The position numbers were made by a program, and so were the translations under genes. Source: Blasia pusilla (lineage: Eukaryota > Marchantiophyta > Marchantiopsida > Blasiales). From it: 64,000 bases of DNA. How positions within the stretch are numbered: position 1 is the first letter of the stretch; each line of letters opens with the position of its first letter. The notes under the pieces are model-generated. The model saw only the letters and a list, made by a program, of their open reading frames with translations, did no database searches and was not told the DNA's origin. Of this stretch, positions 33,940 through 46,815 are shown piece after piece. The stretch lies in the NCBI GenBank assembly GCA_050084515.1, contig CM114271.1:23064001-23128000 (forward strand). The letters run 5' to 3'.

Positions 33940-34086
33940 GCTAGGGGGGCGATTGGAGATCTTTGGGTACTTCTTATCTCGTTATTTGGATGCCATGAGT
34001 AAGCATGGGATCATTCGTGTTTGTGTCTGTGTTTGGTGACAACAATGTATGTTGTGTAGCGATGTGTATATACACGACAACTCTCA
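33940..34086 (+). repeat. Copy A polypurine tract and LTR-tail sequence
   Basis: AGCTAGGGGGGCGATTGGAGA resembles a polypurine tract followed by the last 130 bp of the A-type LTR (ending ATACACGACA). Copy C shows the same arrangement at about 46,455-46,596. Confidence 0.6.
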
Positions 34087-34087
34087 C

Positions 34088-34735
34088 GTCTTTTAGGATA
34101 GATCAATGAGATCTAGTAGAGCGCCTTTGTGAGTAGCGCAGGACATGCTCAATAGGTCGAGGATGACCTGCTGAGGCCCCGAGAAACCTGAGAGAGCAAG
34201 TTTCCCCTTCGTTTTGGCTCATTTGGAGCCATATTGAGGAGCTTACTTTTTTAGGTAAGTACCATTTTGAGTATATGATCGACGTTCTACTTTTGGTAAG
34301 TGACCCTTGATCTCCTACATCAGGTCAAGAGCCAAGGAAATGACTTGGGAGCATAGGTTACCATGGAGAGAGCTTGGGAGAGGGGAGGGGTATATCTCAA
34401 GGAGAGAGAGCTTGAGAGCTCATTATCTCTTTGTTGAACCTCTTGGCATGAGGCGGCGGAGCTATGGTCTTGCTTGCCTTGTGTGTGTAACCCAAGCCTC
34501 TCATTAGGAGAGTGGGTTGGGTTTGACATTGAGAGACATATGTGACAGTGCACACATATGAGAACTCTGATGTTGTGAGAGAGATTGGATCTTATTTTAT
34601 TGGAGATATTTTGGTACCTCTTGTCTCATTGTTTGGATGCCATGAGTTAGCATGGGATCGTGCGTGTTTGTGTGTCTATTCGGTGACAGCGATGTATGTT
34701 GTGTAGCGATGTGTATACGCACGACAGTTCTCCCC
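34088..34735 (+). repeat. A-type LTR at the 3' side of copy A
   Basis: It runs from CTCACGTCTTTTAGGATAG to CGCACGACA and is nearly the same length and sequence as 39,696-40,331. Its last 130 bp repeats 33,955-34,085, so the 3' boundary of copy A holds a tandem LTR end. Confidence 0.72.
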
Positions 34736-37700
34736 GTGGGAACCGTGACAATGGGTCTCAGAAGTCCTATGTCCCTTGGTCCTGTATTTATTTTGTCAAG
34801 TTTGATGATATCTACAAGCCATTTTACCCGCGATTAGGCAAGATTTCCCGGTTTCACGTATATTAGAAACAAGTTATAGCGTGATGCGACCCAAGGATCT
34901 TCCTTGGAGTTTCTGTGTCGTAACTCTTGCGGCTTGGAATGACCAAAGACCAATTTTCAGTTTGTTAAATTTTAGTCGTTGATCTTGGTGATGGGGATCC
35001 CCGCGACCCAAAACTTGCCCAGTGGGGACCTTCCCCTAATGGCTCCGGATTCAGGAGTTCCCACTAAGGACTAGGTCCCAAGTGCTATGTAGTCCTGACG
35101 ACTATGTAGATGGTCCTAAATTTTCCTTATCTAATCATACCACGCATTCTAATTTTCCATCACACCACGCGGATCGAACATCGAAATGGTTTGCACTGCA
35201 CAAAGATAGGGTGCAAGTCATTGGGATACTCATTACCTAGGATTCCCTATAACAAAGTTGCGGATGGAAAATTGGAGAAAGAAGGGAATTGGAAGACGGT
35301 GAAAGGAGGAAGAGTTCACTTCTAATTCTTGCATATCATGTGATTTGAATTATTGGTGCAGTGCGATGTGAATTCTTATTACAAGATGCAAAATTCTTAG
35401 AAACTCACCTTGCTCAACTAGATTTTAGCCTCTATGCACGTGGAATTGGAGTCAGTGTGGTGATTGCGCTTCATTTGAAGCTTTCAACTGGTGCTCAGAT
35501 TTCTATTGTTACTTTGGGCCCTGATAAAGGGAGCTGGATATTGTGGCATGTCGGCAGGTTTGATTAGTTTCCGTCCAATTTTCTTGCCTTCTTGAAGTCT
35601 TTTCAAAAAACATTTAGGTCAATTCCTGTTAGCGGCTCTAAGATTAGTCCCATGTGCAGAATACTCAAAATTGGAGGCTGATAGTAGAGGAAATCAATAG
35701 AACTTTGCAAGTGAATGAAGATATCCACCTCCATTACTTTTGTGATCTCACTACCAATTCTCAACGATATCTCGCTCACTTGAGTTCGATGAGGGTAGTT
35801 ATAGAATCTGGTAAGCAGCTAGCATTGTTAGTAACCTTCAGTGAATGGTAGAAGGAATTGTGAGATCACCATGGCAGCCATGAATGTATAGGGATGAGTA
35901 TCGGGCATGAGTAGCAACCAGCCCACCAAGATTGCATTCGACCTGAATGAATGTGGTTAAGATCTGCAATCGTACATAGCGAGAGAGTGGGAATAGAGAG
36001 AGGCAAATGAGGGTGGCATGCTTGCTGCTTGCATTGTTGCGACTACTGATTTACAATAGCATCTAACAAACACGTACATATAGAGATCGAGTGAGAGGGT
36101 GATCGTTGCTTTCCTGATTCAAAGGGGGTCCGGTCAAAGAGATCATGGTGTTGCATGCTTGTCTTTTCATTTTGGCTATAACTTCCGTTCCTTGATAGAA
36201 TCTTTGTGGTAGCTCCACAAGTATGTATGAGATTGAGATAGGGTGGGAGAGGGTTCAACTCCAAAGTCTTACACTTTACAGTGGATAGGGCTGGCCTCAA
36301 TCGCATTAGAGTGGGACATTAGCTTGTACATTCATTACAAATGCTCGCCTTTCAAACTCTACATTTAAATTCCCAATGACAGTCGAACAGAGACATGTAG
36401 CGGGATGGTTTGATCAATTGTGCTAGCTAAAGGGTTTGTGGTGACAGTTTGGTTTGGCAAGGATTGCAAACTTGGGTACATATATTATAAGTAGTCTCCT
36501 TCGACGGGGAATGTGCTTATGCAGATACAAACTTGTGTGTGCATAAATACACTTCTATGAGTAAACTCTACAAATAGAAGTGTGACCTCTGAGCTAGTGA
36601 CTACCTGATAAATGTAAGAGTATCTAGCCAATACAGTAGAAAGTTACACACAATAATGCATGAAATTTCATTATTTTTGGAGACACATAGCAGCAGGGAG
36701 ATTAGCGCAATGTGCTATCACAGGAACACTCATCACCATCATCCTTTGGCTTACTGCCATATGTAGCATCTGAAGATGATATATCCGAGCTTGCATACGA
36801 TGCCGTGCGGAATACATCAGCCCAAAAATTGTCACTTGATATCTCTAGGGAAGCAAGAATAACATCTTGGTGCAGATCAATTGGAAGATTTGGGTTTCTT
36901 CCGTTCAGATTTGGCACTAAAGTTGGAATATCTAAATATGCCTCAATCCAACAGTTTGGTATCCTTTGCATCTAGCATGGTTGATTCGCAAAGGTAAAAC
37001 TCTCCAATAGATGCTTTTTAAGGTTGTAGTTATGTTAATTATGGTTAGAATCTCAAAGTGTATATTATTTTGACACATTAAATATAAAAGAATGTAACAT
37101 TAACATTGTTATTGAATAGGAAATATAAGTCATATTCGAGAGATATTACTTTCGAACAGTGGATTGCCTTGCCATTGCACAGGATACAATTGACAACTCA
37201 AAAGATCTCGATGCTCATCTACTATTGTGAGCTATACCTCCTAATATTAGCGCATTCTCATTCAAGAGTATGAAAGCCTACGAAAACCACTATAGGGTAG
37301 AAGGGCCAAGTGGTGCGACACCCTTCTCCACTTATAATGTTGGATAGTATTCCTCATCGTCTTCAAAGGAAAGTGTTTCTTCAGCCAATCAAAAACAAAT
37401 TTCCTTTCCTTATGCCGTACAATCCTTGTCAACACAGGTAAAGTGATAAAGATGTTCATCTTCCATCGTCTTTGTGGAGTCAAGAATGCTTGGAGATATG
37501 GGAGTGTGGACTGTAAGTATTGTGGGTTGAGGCACGACTACTTTGCTGGATTCTCCTAGATAGAACAACCTCTCTCGCGGTACGTTGCTATAATGACAGT
37601 GAAAGCTTAATTATTAGCCTCATGGTGGCTACCTTTGAACTTAGGAGAATCCTGAGTCCTCAACATGCTCTTTCCCTTCAAATTTGTAGACTTTCTAGCT

Positions 37701-39125
37701 CTCTGTCAGTAGATATCCAGATGTACCCAGTAGAAGAAGCTTACATGAGCAATTGAACCTGGAGGTACATGTGACAATGGCCCATAGCAATTTACGGGCA
37801 TTCAAAATCTCATGGCTATCGCACAATAGAATAGGAGGCAAATGTTCTCGGCGAAATGAATGATCGCTATCTCCCCAAACTATTCATATAGGCCACATAT
37901 TGTTGAGAAACACTAAGTGAAGGTCATCCAAAGTGTCAAAAGGGCTAAAATTTTAGTTATGAAATGATGGTCTGAACGGTCAAGCCGAAAATGAGCAGCT
38001 ACCTCTTTGGAAGCCCTCAAATCCACCCAATGGTAGGTCCTTAAGGATACAAGTAGAGAATGTTAGAAATTTGGTCACAATGACTATGGATTAAAATTTT
38101 TAGTCAATGACAACCTAAACATGGACAAAAAGGTACTTCCCTAAATAATATTGATTTTGACTCATAATGGGCTAAATACATACATTGGCACATTAATGCA
38201 TGCTACTCCTTGTCAAAACTACGAACATAAAATTTTGTAATGAGGACTGAAAATTCTTAAGGTAGGAAGAATATTATGCATGTAAGTTCCACTTCAAATG
38301 TTAACGTTTGTGATGAGGATGACCTAATTTTTAAATGTGGGTAAATATAAAGTAGAGAAGTCCCTATCTAAGGGAATTTTGCATGTAAAAACTAATCAAT
38401 AAAAAAGGACATCAAATTTAATTTACCAATAACATTTGGAAATGTTTGAAGTCTTTGGACAATTGGTGGCAAGAGCAACCCTTCAAAATGGGCTAAAGCC
38501 CTCAATAGTGTGAGGAAAGATTTTTTTAATTTTCTACCTCAACTAAGAAGTTACCTAAAATTTTGAAATTTGCTCTTTCCTCGCGCAATGGCTATGGCAG
38601 CCTACAAAAACTTTCACAACTTCGCGCTTAGGGTTTGAAGTTATGCATCATTTCTTTGATAACGTGCATAGCTTCCCGATCTACAATATTGCCAAATTTA
38701 TTTCTCCATTCACCCTTTCCTCAAAAGTTGAAGGGGACAGTTATGCAGCCCATAATCCTCTTCTTCTACAAATTTTGTTGGGAGAAATCAGCGCGGAAGT
38801 GCTGATTTCTCCCAACAAAATTTCAAACCTTTAAAGATAGAAACCAGATAGCCACTTGGGCTCTTGAGAGCACCAACATAGAGCAATCCAGTCCCATACT
38901 TAATTGTTACCGGAAACTAGACAGCGGTTCCGCGTGTTTCTCTCTTATACAAGAAAACTATAAGGAAACAAGACCAAACGGACGGCTCTTGCTCCAATAA
39001 GGACTCCCATGAGCCATGAAGCCAGGAACACGATCCCCAACCTAAAAAAACAATTAGGCACCAACGAGCTCTCTCATTCTAGAGCTCTAAACTCTTCAAT
39101 CTCTCTTTGTAAATCAAGTAACATT
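34736..39125. other. No recognisable gene
   Basis: This is AT-richer sequence with only short open frames. I recognise no domain, rRNA or tRNA. A strong hairpin lies at 38,770-38,823. The segment may be old, unrecognisable repeat or genuine spacer. Confidence 0.5.
38770..38823. repeat. 25-bp hairpin with GGAA loop
   Basis: Left arm 38,770-38,794 (starting AAATTTTGTTGGGAGA) and right arm 38,799-38,823 pair over 25 positions, with a single G:T, around the tetraloop GGAA. No coding frame explains it. Confidence 0.85.
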
Positions 39126-39135
39126 CTCACAATGT

Positions 39136-39455
39136 CTCTTGTCACGTCTATTTGGATAGATCAACGAGATGTAGTAGAGCGCCTTAAGAGATATTGGAGG
39201 ACAGCCTCAAAAGATTGAGGATAATATGCTGAGGCCACGCGTAACCTGAGAGAGCAGATTTCCCCTTCGTTTAGGCTCATTTGGAGCCGTATTGAGAAAG
39301 TTACTACTTCGGGTAAGTGACCATTTTTTGTATAGTTGAGTTTCTACTTTGGGAAGTGGCCCTGGATCCGCTACACCTAGTCAAGAGCCAAGGAGATGGC
39401 CGACGAGCATAGGTTACCGTGGAGAGGGTTTGGGAGAGGAAAGGGGATATACCTC
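39136..39455 (+). repeat. A-type LTR, truncated
   Basis: It starts TGTCACGTCTATTTGGATAG and follows the LTR for about 310 bp before breaking off near GGGATATACCTCC. A short AGAGT tandem run (39,463-39,490) follows. Confidence 0.7.
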
Positions 39456-39695
39456 CATAAAAATAGAGTAGAGTAGAGTAGAGTAGAGTAGATTTTTAGT
39501 CCACGGGAAGCCAATCTCGCTTATGGGACCCCTTCCACATATATGATTGACATCGCAATAGACAGGTTCCTTCACATCTAGATTTGGTATTATCACTAAA
39601 GAGATTTGGTTTTTTTTTTGTTTTTTTAATTTTTTTATAAAGGCTACAATTTTTATCCAGATTTTTGACCTGGGAGCATAGTCAAGGCACACGCA

Positions 39696-40331
39696 TGTCA
39701 CATCTTTTAGGATAGATCGGCGAGATCTAGAAGAGCGCCTGCAGAGATACTGTAGGGCAGCCTGGGGAGGTCAAGGATGATCTATTGAGGCCATGGGTAA
39801 CTTGAGAGAGCAATTTTCCCTTCGGTTCGGCTCATTTGGAGCCAAATAGAGAAACTTACTATTTCAAATAAGTTTCCATTTGGAATATAGTTGACTTTCC
39901 ACTTTGGGAAGTTTCCCTTGACTCGCTACAACAGGTCAAGAGCCAAGGAGGTGACCTGCGAGCATAGGTTATCAAGGAGAGAGGTTGGGAGAGGGAAGGG
40001 AGTAAACCTCCAAGAGAGAGAGCTTGAGAGCTCATTCTCTCTTTGTTCAACCTCTTCGCATGAGGCGGCGGAGATATGATCTTGCTTGTCTTGTGTGTGT
40101 AACCCAAGCCTTTCATGAGGAGAGTGGGTTTGGTTTGACATAAGAGAGAGTGCACACCATGGAGAGTTTGGAGTGAGAGATGTGATGTGAGATCTACTTG
40201 ATTTATTGGAGATATTTTGTACCGCTCGTCTCGTTGAGAATATTCCATGAGTTAGCATGGGATCGTGCGTATTTGTCTGTATGTTCCGTGATAAAGATGT
40301 ATGTTGTATAGCGATGTGTATGCGTACGACA
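39696..40331 (+). repeat. A-type LTR, complete solo copy
   Basis: TGTCACATCTTTTAGGATAG...GCGTACGACA, 636 bp. It shows the full extent of the LTR whose pieces recur at 22.0, 34.1, 39.1, 40.5 and 46.7 kb. No clear target duplication is visible. Confidence 0.75.
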
Positions 40332-40519
40332 CACATGAAAGGCACACAAGGTGCTCTCTCTCTCAAACATGGACCATCCATGCCCTAGGTAGGAGATGCC
40401 ACTACCTTTGGGTTGAGACCGACCCCCCCCCCCCCATCCTCTAAGGGCCTAGGAGATTTGAATCCAAGATCTCTTCAAGAAGACCTTATGTTTGTTTAGC
40501 TAACTTCTTGGTCATTTAC

Positions 40520-40935
<416 letters not shown>

Positions 40936-40959
40936 ACTCTACAAGGTGCACATAAATCT

Positions 40960-41160
40960 CTCTCTCTCTCATGTCAAACCAAACCCAATCTCCTAATGAG
41001 AGGTTTGGATTACACACTTAAGGCAAGTAAGACTATAGCTCCACCGCCTCATGTCAAGAGGTTCAACAAAGACGAAATGAACGCTCAAGCTCCCTCTATG
41101 GTAACCTATGCTTGCACGTCATCTCCTTGCCTCTTGACCTATTGTAGGAGGTCAAAGACC
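40960..41160 (-). repeat. A-type LTR fragment, inverted
   Basis: It reads on the minus strand through the block that contains ACCTCTTGACATGAGGCGG in other copies. It abuts the C-type LTR. Confidence 0.65.
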
Positions 41161-41164
41161 CTTT

Positions 41165-41810
41165 TTTCACACTTGAGTAGCTGATAGGCCGAGATCTATC
41201 GTGGATAGGGCATAGGAGCCAACAAACTATCTTGAGTGTAACTTTGTCCCGCGGTGTCGGATGAGGTTGAGGATAGGTCTTTTGTGTCAAAAGTGTTGTT
41301 TTTGACAACTTTTCTATTGAGGTCTTTCACAGTCGGATGACTTATTGAGCAGGTCATCTATGCGCGCAATTACCAAGAGGATAGCTATTTTTAGGGAAAG
41401 AGCGTTTGGCTCCTCCTAACCCTATATAAGGGAGGAAGATGGCTTTCCCAAGCCATCTTTCTCATGTCGGGCCGTCGGAGCACCTCTCTTGTATGTGTGT
41501 GAGATAGGACTAGGGTGCTAGCCTCCGGATTCCTTGATAGTGTAGGGTGGACGAGGCTCAATATGCCGATGTAGATTGAGGAGTGGAGTTTTCTGGGTGT
41601 GCCATTTTTACTACTCTTTATTTTTACATCAAAAAGATGTTATGGAGCTGGGGGGATTTTTGTTTGCAGGTAAGCAAGCAAGTTGCCTCAGTCGGGAGCC
41701 CCTAGAGACGCGTGTGTTGCGGGTGTTGATCATTTTTTTGTTCGAAAGACCGTGCGTGGAAGCGTTGGTCATTTTTCCCTAATTTTTTTGGTAGTGGACT
41801 AGGGTATGGA
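41165..41810 (+). repeat. C-type LTR / 5' region of gypsy copy C
   Basis: It is a direct repeat of 62,405-63,040 (for example GATAGGCCGAGATCTATCGT). Both hold a TATA box in CCCTATATAAGGGAGGAAG followed by an inverted GATGGCTTTCCCAAGCCATC, a plausible promoter and leader stem. The D copy begins TGTCACATCTGAGTAGCC, so the LTR start resembles the A type. Confidence 0.72.
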
Positions 41811-42457
41811 AATATCGGTGTAGCAGCAAGGGCGCTCAAGGTGTAGTGCAAAATATAGTGTTGACGGGTGAGTGGTGCGGGTTAGGAATGAGAGAGAAGG
41901 ACAGCCTTTCAGGTCTTGCACTCGCCGGGGGTCTATCAAGTAAAGACAGCCAGGCTAGGTCGTAGCTGCCTAGGTTAGGGTTAGGGCACCTAGGCGTACA
42001 AATATCTAGTCGCCTACGCTGACCAGGGAGGTAGTTGGATAGAGGCACAAAGTGGCAAAATAAGTTGCAAATGGAGACAACCGTAGTTCGGAGCGGGCCA
42101 AAAGCCGCAAGATATCTAGACTTGCGGGCAGCAACGGAGCTACATAGGGCAGCAAGCCGTAGAGAGTAAATACGGAAGGGGTGGAGATAGCTCGGACAGA
42201 GTCACGCAACGGCTGAGAAGGCCGGAGAAGGAGTGGGGCTAGTTGGGGGAAAAGATAAGGTAGTAGGGGAGCCGTAGTTAGGGAGCCCCTCCCCCCCAGC
42301 AGTGTGGGAAACCCCCACTTTGGGCATATTAATTACGATAGGGATGCGGGCCCTTAAGGCCCCCTGCCCCATTTAGGGTAGGTCCATAATGGCCCATCGG
42401 GAAGTGTGCCAAGGGTCGGGCCCTCTTTTTCCACGTACGTAGTAGGAGAGGTAGGCA
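41811..42457 (+). other. Copy C leader, first part
   Basis: This is G-rich non-coding leader, similar to 63,050-63,240 (GTAGCTGCCTAGG-type block). It is interrupted by an inverted LTR at 42,462. Confidence 0.45.
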
Positions 42458-42461
42458 ACGT

Positions 42462-43672
42462 TGTCGTGTCGAGAGCCTTTCTTCGAGTAAGGGCAGACCT
42501 TCTAACTACGGCAGACGTGGTTGATGCAAGGTGAACTCGGTAAGAAGTTCTACTTTTTCAATACAAAATTATTACGTATACTCTCCATTCTCTCACAACA
42601 GGTATCACAAATGGAAGTGCCGAGGCGATCACTTCTTCATAACATCGGATCCCAAAATTCCAAACTATAAAATCCTTATAAACTACTTTACGCTTGTAGA
42701 GGAGGAAGATAACACAACTAGTATTAAACCCTACTTGAGTAGGTCTATTGACGTCCATGGATTGTTATATAAGGACATACAAAATACAATCCCATATTCT
42801 TCCATATGTGACGATAGGAAGAATCACGGGAGTTGGAGATTGCATGACCTGGTTCATAGACGCCCCCCCAAAATGATAAACTAAATAGCGAGTGAACTAG
42901 TGTCTACCTACAAAGATTAACTTGATATAGTAAGGATTGAGGAAAGAAAAGTCGGGCACAACTCGTGCTCCATCCCTATCCATGATTGACATACATTCTC
43001 TACTCTCCTCAAGAATGGTTTTTAGCAAAATTATTCTCCTAAGAGGATTAATCCACTCTCATTGGGAAAATAACAAGTCAAAACATTCACTATTTTAGTA
43101 TGACTTAATTCCTGTAATGTGACAAGCCTCTCATCTCCACACACACCACACTCTAGAAATCTCTCGAAGGATAGACCATGGTCAAGGTACTCTCCTAAGA
43201 GGGGTGATCCACTCTCATTGGAAGAGCAAGCAACCCCAAAGCCATCCACTTAAGAGTGACACGAGAGACTCAAGATATGAAATAGAAAGTGATGAACCCT
43301 TGAAGGTCCCTCCTCTTTATATATCCACAAGGGATCCACAAGAGTACGAAATAGAGCTAATCTTATCTTGTGCCACATGGCTTCCTCTCAAGGCTTAGCT
43401 AATCATATTTTGACGCAAATAGATTTCCTCTTATCTCTTCCAAAATATTTTCTTTTATCCACTTGATATTTTCCAAATTTCCCTAACTAACCTAACCACC
43501 AACCAAGACTACTTTTGTTTTTTTATTAAAACACCTAGCTCACTACTTTACTTTTATAAAGTCATCTTTTATTTATTACCTCTTTTTCTAAAGTTGGGCC
43601 CGCATAAAAGATGCACTGTAAAGAGGTTTAAACATGGAAATTTCCTTTTCCTAAGCTAATTTACTTAATACT
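42462..43672 (-). mobile_element. Truncated inverted copy of the 1.27-kb LTR
   Basis: On the plus strand it begins TGTCGTGTCGAG preceded by ACGT, and on the minus strand it matches 25,973-27,238 through the TATA region. The distal 75 or so bases are missing, so the far end and its duplication are lost. A CTTAATACT...AGTATTAAG inverted repeat (about 43,663-43,691) marks that junction. Confidence 0.83.
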
Positions 43673-44540
43673 GATAAATTATTAGTATTAAGGCGCAGGT
43701 GACGTGATAGACTAGTATGGTTGCGTTTGGACGGGGTTGCGTTGAGGTTACGAGGCGCGTTTGGGGATGGGCGGAGAGATTTTTCAAGACATGATCTTTT
43801 CGGGTGTGGCTGGGATCTGCAAGGATTGTGATGGAGGCATACATGCCGATGCTGATGGGAGGTTTGACGTGTTGGTCGAGGAGAGTGTCGTGTTGCGGAG
43901 GTTGTCATATCACGTGGAGTGGATGTTGATAGTGCCGTAGGTTGGAGGGCGTGATCAAGTTATCCATTCGAGTCCCTTTTCCCACACTTATCTTATGTGA
44001 TTGAGAGTGTTGGATATTGGGTAGTTCCTTGGGCTAGATGGATGTAGCCATGGAGACAAGTGTAGCCTCCTTGCATGTATAGCATGTTTCTGGATATACG
44101 GAGGTTACTAAGTAGGGGTCACGTGTATGATCCGAGAGTATTAATGGCTTAGGTGAGTTAGTTGGGAGGCTTATGGTGAGCCCGAGTGTTGAGTGTGCGT
44201 GTTCGGGATTACCATTAGCATCGATGAACTAGAGAGGAGTGTGGGAGACTCTTGGTGAGTTTGAGTTCTAGAGCGGGTGAGACAAGGTTGTCATCACGGC
44301 GTCCTTCCAGGGTCCATAAGAACGGGATAGTGCAAGCAGTAGTAGTGGTGTGACACAAAGTGGAGTGAGATACCGAGGATTTACGAGTGAAGAGCTACCT
44401 TGATATCCATCCGTGGCTGGATCATCATCACTAGACACTAGGTTTGGTGACAAGATTGCAGACGGAGGCACTCTTACTTGGTAGGTGATGGACGACATGG
44501 GCCATCGAGGCATGCGTCCTTTCTCGGGTGCAGTGGGCAC
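43673..44540 (+). other. Copy C leader, second part
   Basis: Non-coding. 43,800-44,060 closely matches 63,660-63,930 of copy D (GGAGAGTGTCGTGTTGCGGA). No start codon for gag is obvious. Confidence 0.5.
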
Positions 44541-45700
44541 TATCAACTTAGATGATTTTATCCAAGAGTTTGACGCATGGTGCGACTTCCAGGAGATACG
44601 GACCCCCACATGGTTCAACCCTTTCATGGCATGGAAGGGGTTGTTCTAGCACTTGGAGGGTCCTCCGATGGATGACTACATGGAGTTCTTCCGACAGTTG
44701 GGGAAGAGCTTCTAGGGTGTATGCACCCACAAGCTGAAGAGTCTATAGGTTTTTTGAGCGACGATTGGGTGAGAGTTTGAGAGAGGCATTCACACCCATG
44801 AGGAGGCTGATCATTGCTATGTATGGAGTTACTAAGGCGCACTCAGTCCAATATTGGTACGGGGTTTTGGACCGAGAACTACGAAGAAGAGTCCAAATTG
44901 TGGTGTTGATTTACATAGCAAAGCCCACATTGAAGGTGGTCTTTGAGGTCGTGTGAGCGTATTGAGCTCAACATGAATGAGGAGCAAGTAGTGACCGCTG
45001 GATTTTCTCGAGAGTCGACGGGTCCACAAGCGATGGTGACCCCACAGGTGCCACAACAAACACCAGTACCACGAGAGGGGGCCAATGTGCCTAGAGAGCA
45101 GGCCGAGTACCGTGAGCCTATGAGGCAATGACCCGTATCTACATATGTTGCCCAGTAGGGACTGATGCTGTCTTGTTGGACGTGTGGAGAGGCCCATAGG
45201 TAGAGAGACTGCACGCAACATGGGAGATGACTACGAGCACCTCCGATTGCTCAAGAGCCACAGAGGATAGCCCGTCCACAATACTAGTGTGACTATTGCC
45301 ACTGATATGGTCACACTAGGGATAGATGTTTTGACCTTCGTCAAGAGGCACGTCTAGAGATAGGCCGAGGGTCTAGGGGCGGTCGTCTTGGAGGAGGTTG
45401 GGGAGTTATTCTTGGAGGTGGTGGTAGAAGACCACCACCAGCCAGAGGAGATGGAGCAGGAGGACGAGAGCCGACACGTCTCTCACGCATTGATCAGTTG
45501 GAACAGAGGATTGCTGCCATGACGATGATGCAGCTCAGGGAAGGCATAGAGCCACGAGCAGCTTGTGTGGCTCTAGCTTCTATCTCTTACCCTGACCCGG
45601 GTAAGGATCTCGCTAATATGGGATTTATGTGTATTGCAGCTCACGTTGAGGCTGCTGTAGTAGTGACTCGTGGTGTTGCAAGAGGCATTGAGCCATGGAT
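44541..45700 (+). pseudogene. Ty3/gypsy copy C gag
   Basis: LDDFIQEFDAWCDFQEIRTP and MDDYMEFFRQLGKSF begin the capsid region. RRLGESLREAFTPMRRL and SVQYWYGVLDRELRRRV match the gag core of copies A and B. Knuckles near 45,175 (CWTCGEAHRxRDC) and 45,290 (CDYCHxYGHTRDRC) each carry a stop at the x position but keep all Cys/His; the second is complete here, unlike in A and B. A Gly/Arg-rich tail (GGRLGGGWG) precedes the helical segment. Confidence 0.82.
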
Positions 45701-46385
45701 TTTAGACTTCGCGGGACCTCTGCCATTGACAGGGCATCATCATAGATACGTGTTGGTCATGGTGGAGCATTTCTCCAAGTGGATAGAGTTGGTGGCACTA
45801 CCGGAAAAGGCGAGCGAGGGAACAACTTATGCGTTTCTAGATTGTATGCTTAGTCACTTTGGTGCACCAGCCGAGGTGTTGACTGACCAGGGTATTGAGT
45901 TCAGGGGAGAGTTTCAGGCCTTGTGTGATCAGGCGCTCATAGATCACCGCACCAGGTCTAGAGATCATCCTAAGGCAGATGGGTTGGCGGAGAGAGTAGT
46001 ACAAACGGTGAAGAGGATTGCGCAAGTATGGCTTGCAGCGGGGACAGTTGAGGGAATGGGACCTACAGTTGCCATGGTTGGCTATGGGTTATCGTTTTAG
46101 TCGGTAGGCATCCTAGGCATCATTTTCACGTTTTTGCTCTTTGGAAGAGAGCCAGTTTTACTTGCAGCTATTCGACGTGACATGGCAAGGGTGTTAGATA
46201 TTGATGATCCAGATGTGTGGGTACAAGCGTGTTCTCAGAGGGCGGAGATTTTTCGTAGAGTTATGCCTATGGCCTTTGAGAACTTAGCTATTGCTCAGCA
46301 TAGAGATACATTGTGGCATATGTCATGTCTGACCCCCCCTCTTGATGTAGTTCCCACGGGATGATGGATGTGTCCGAGATGTGTA
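45498..46385 (+). pseudogene. Copy C gag-integrase fusion with PHD remnant
   Basis: The open frame 45,498-46,100 starts in the gag tail (MEQRIAAMTMMQLREGIEPR; VEAAVVVTRGVARGIEP) and passes without a stop into integrase (WILDFAGPLPLTGHHHRYVL; FGAPAEVLTDQGIEF; DHPKADGLAERVVQTVKR). Protease, methyltransferase, RT and RNase H are missing between the two. The integrase DD-E residues look present. After 46,100 the frame changes: LLFGREPVLLAAIRRDMARV, then VMPMAFENLAIAQHRDTLWH. A second deletion runs directly into the PHD remnant MSCLTPPLDVVP. The element cannot encode RT. Confidence 0.83.
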
Positions 46386-46454
46386 TAGGGTAGTAGGTCA
46401 TGTCAAGGAGATGTGATATTTTCTATCTAGAGTTAGGGGGATCCAAGTGCTAGC

Positions 46455-46596
46455 TAGGGGGCCCGTTGTGTGATCTCCACGTATATGTATGAGTTAATTT
46501 TTGTACATGTGTGGATCTACTCGTGTATGGGGAAGATCGGTGTTGTGTGGTGTGCATGTGACCAGCCATGTATGTTGTGTAGCGATATGTATGCAT
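46455..46596 (+). repeat. Copy C polypurine-like tract and LTR tail
   Basis: GCTAGCTAGGGGGCCCG is followed by about 130 bp ending GCATACGACA, parallel to 33,940-34,086 in copy A. Confidence 0.6.
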
Positions 46597-46609
46597 ACGA
46601 CAACTTCCC

Positions 46610-46815
46610 CAAATGGAAAGTCAATTATATTCAAAACGATAACTTACCCCAAACAATAAGTTTTTCAATATGGCTCCAACTGAGTCAAAACGAAAGAGAA
46701 ACCTACTCTCTCAGGTTACCCGTGGCCTCAACATGTCATCCTCGACCTCTTGAGGCTATCCTCCAGTATCCCCGAAAGCGCTCTACTAGATCTCGTCGAT
46801 CTATCCTAAAAGACT
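46610..46815 (-). repeat. A-type LTR 5' fragment, inverted
   Basis: On the minus strand it begins at GTCTTTTAGGATAGATC (46,795-46,815) and continues through the LTR to about 46,610. It lies tail-to-tail with copy C. Confidence 0.7.

Noticed and set aside
40425-40480. tRNA-like B box (GATTTGAATCC) after a C-run, possibly a SINE
   Set aside because: No matching A box or cloverleaf, and no second copy in the window.
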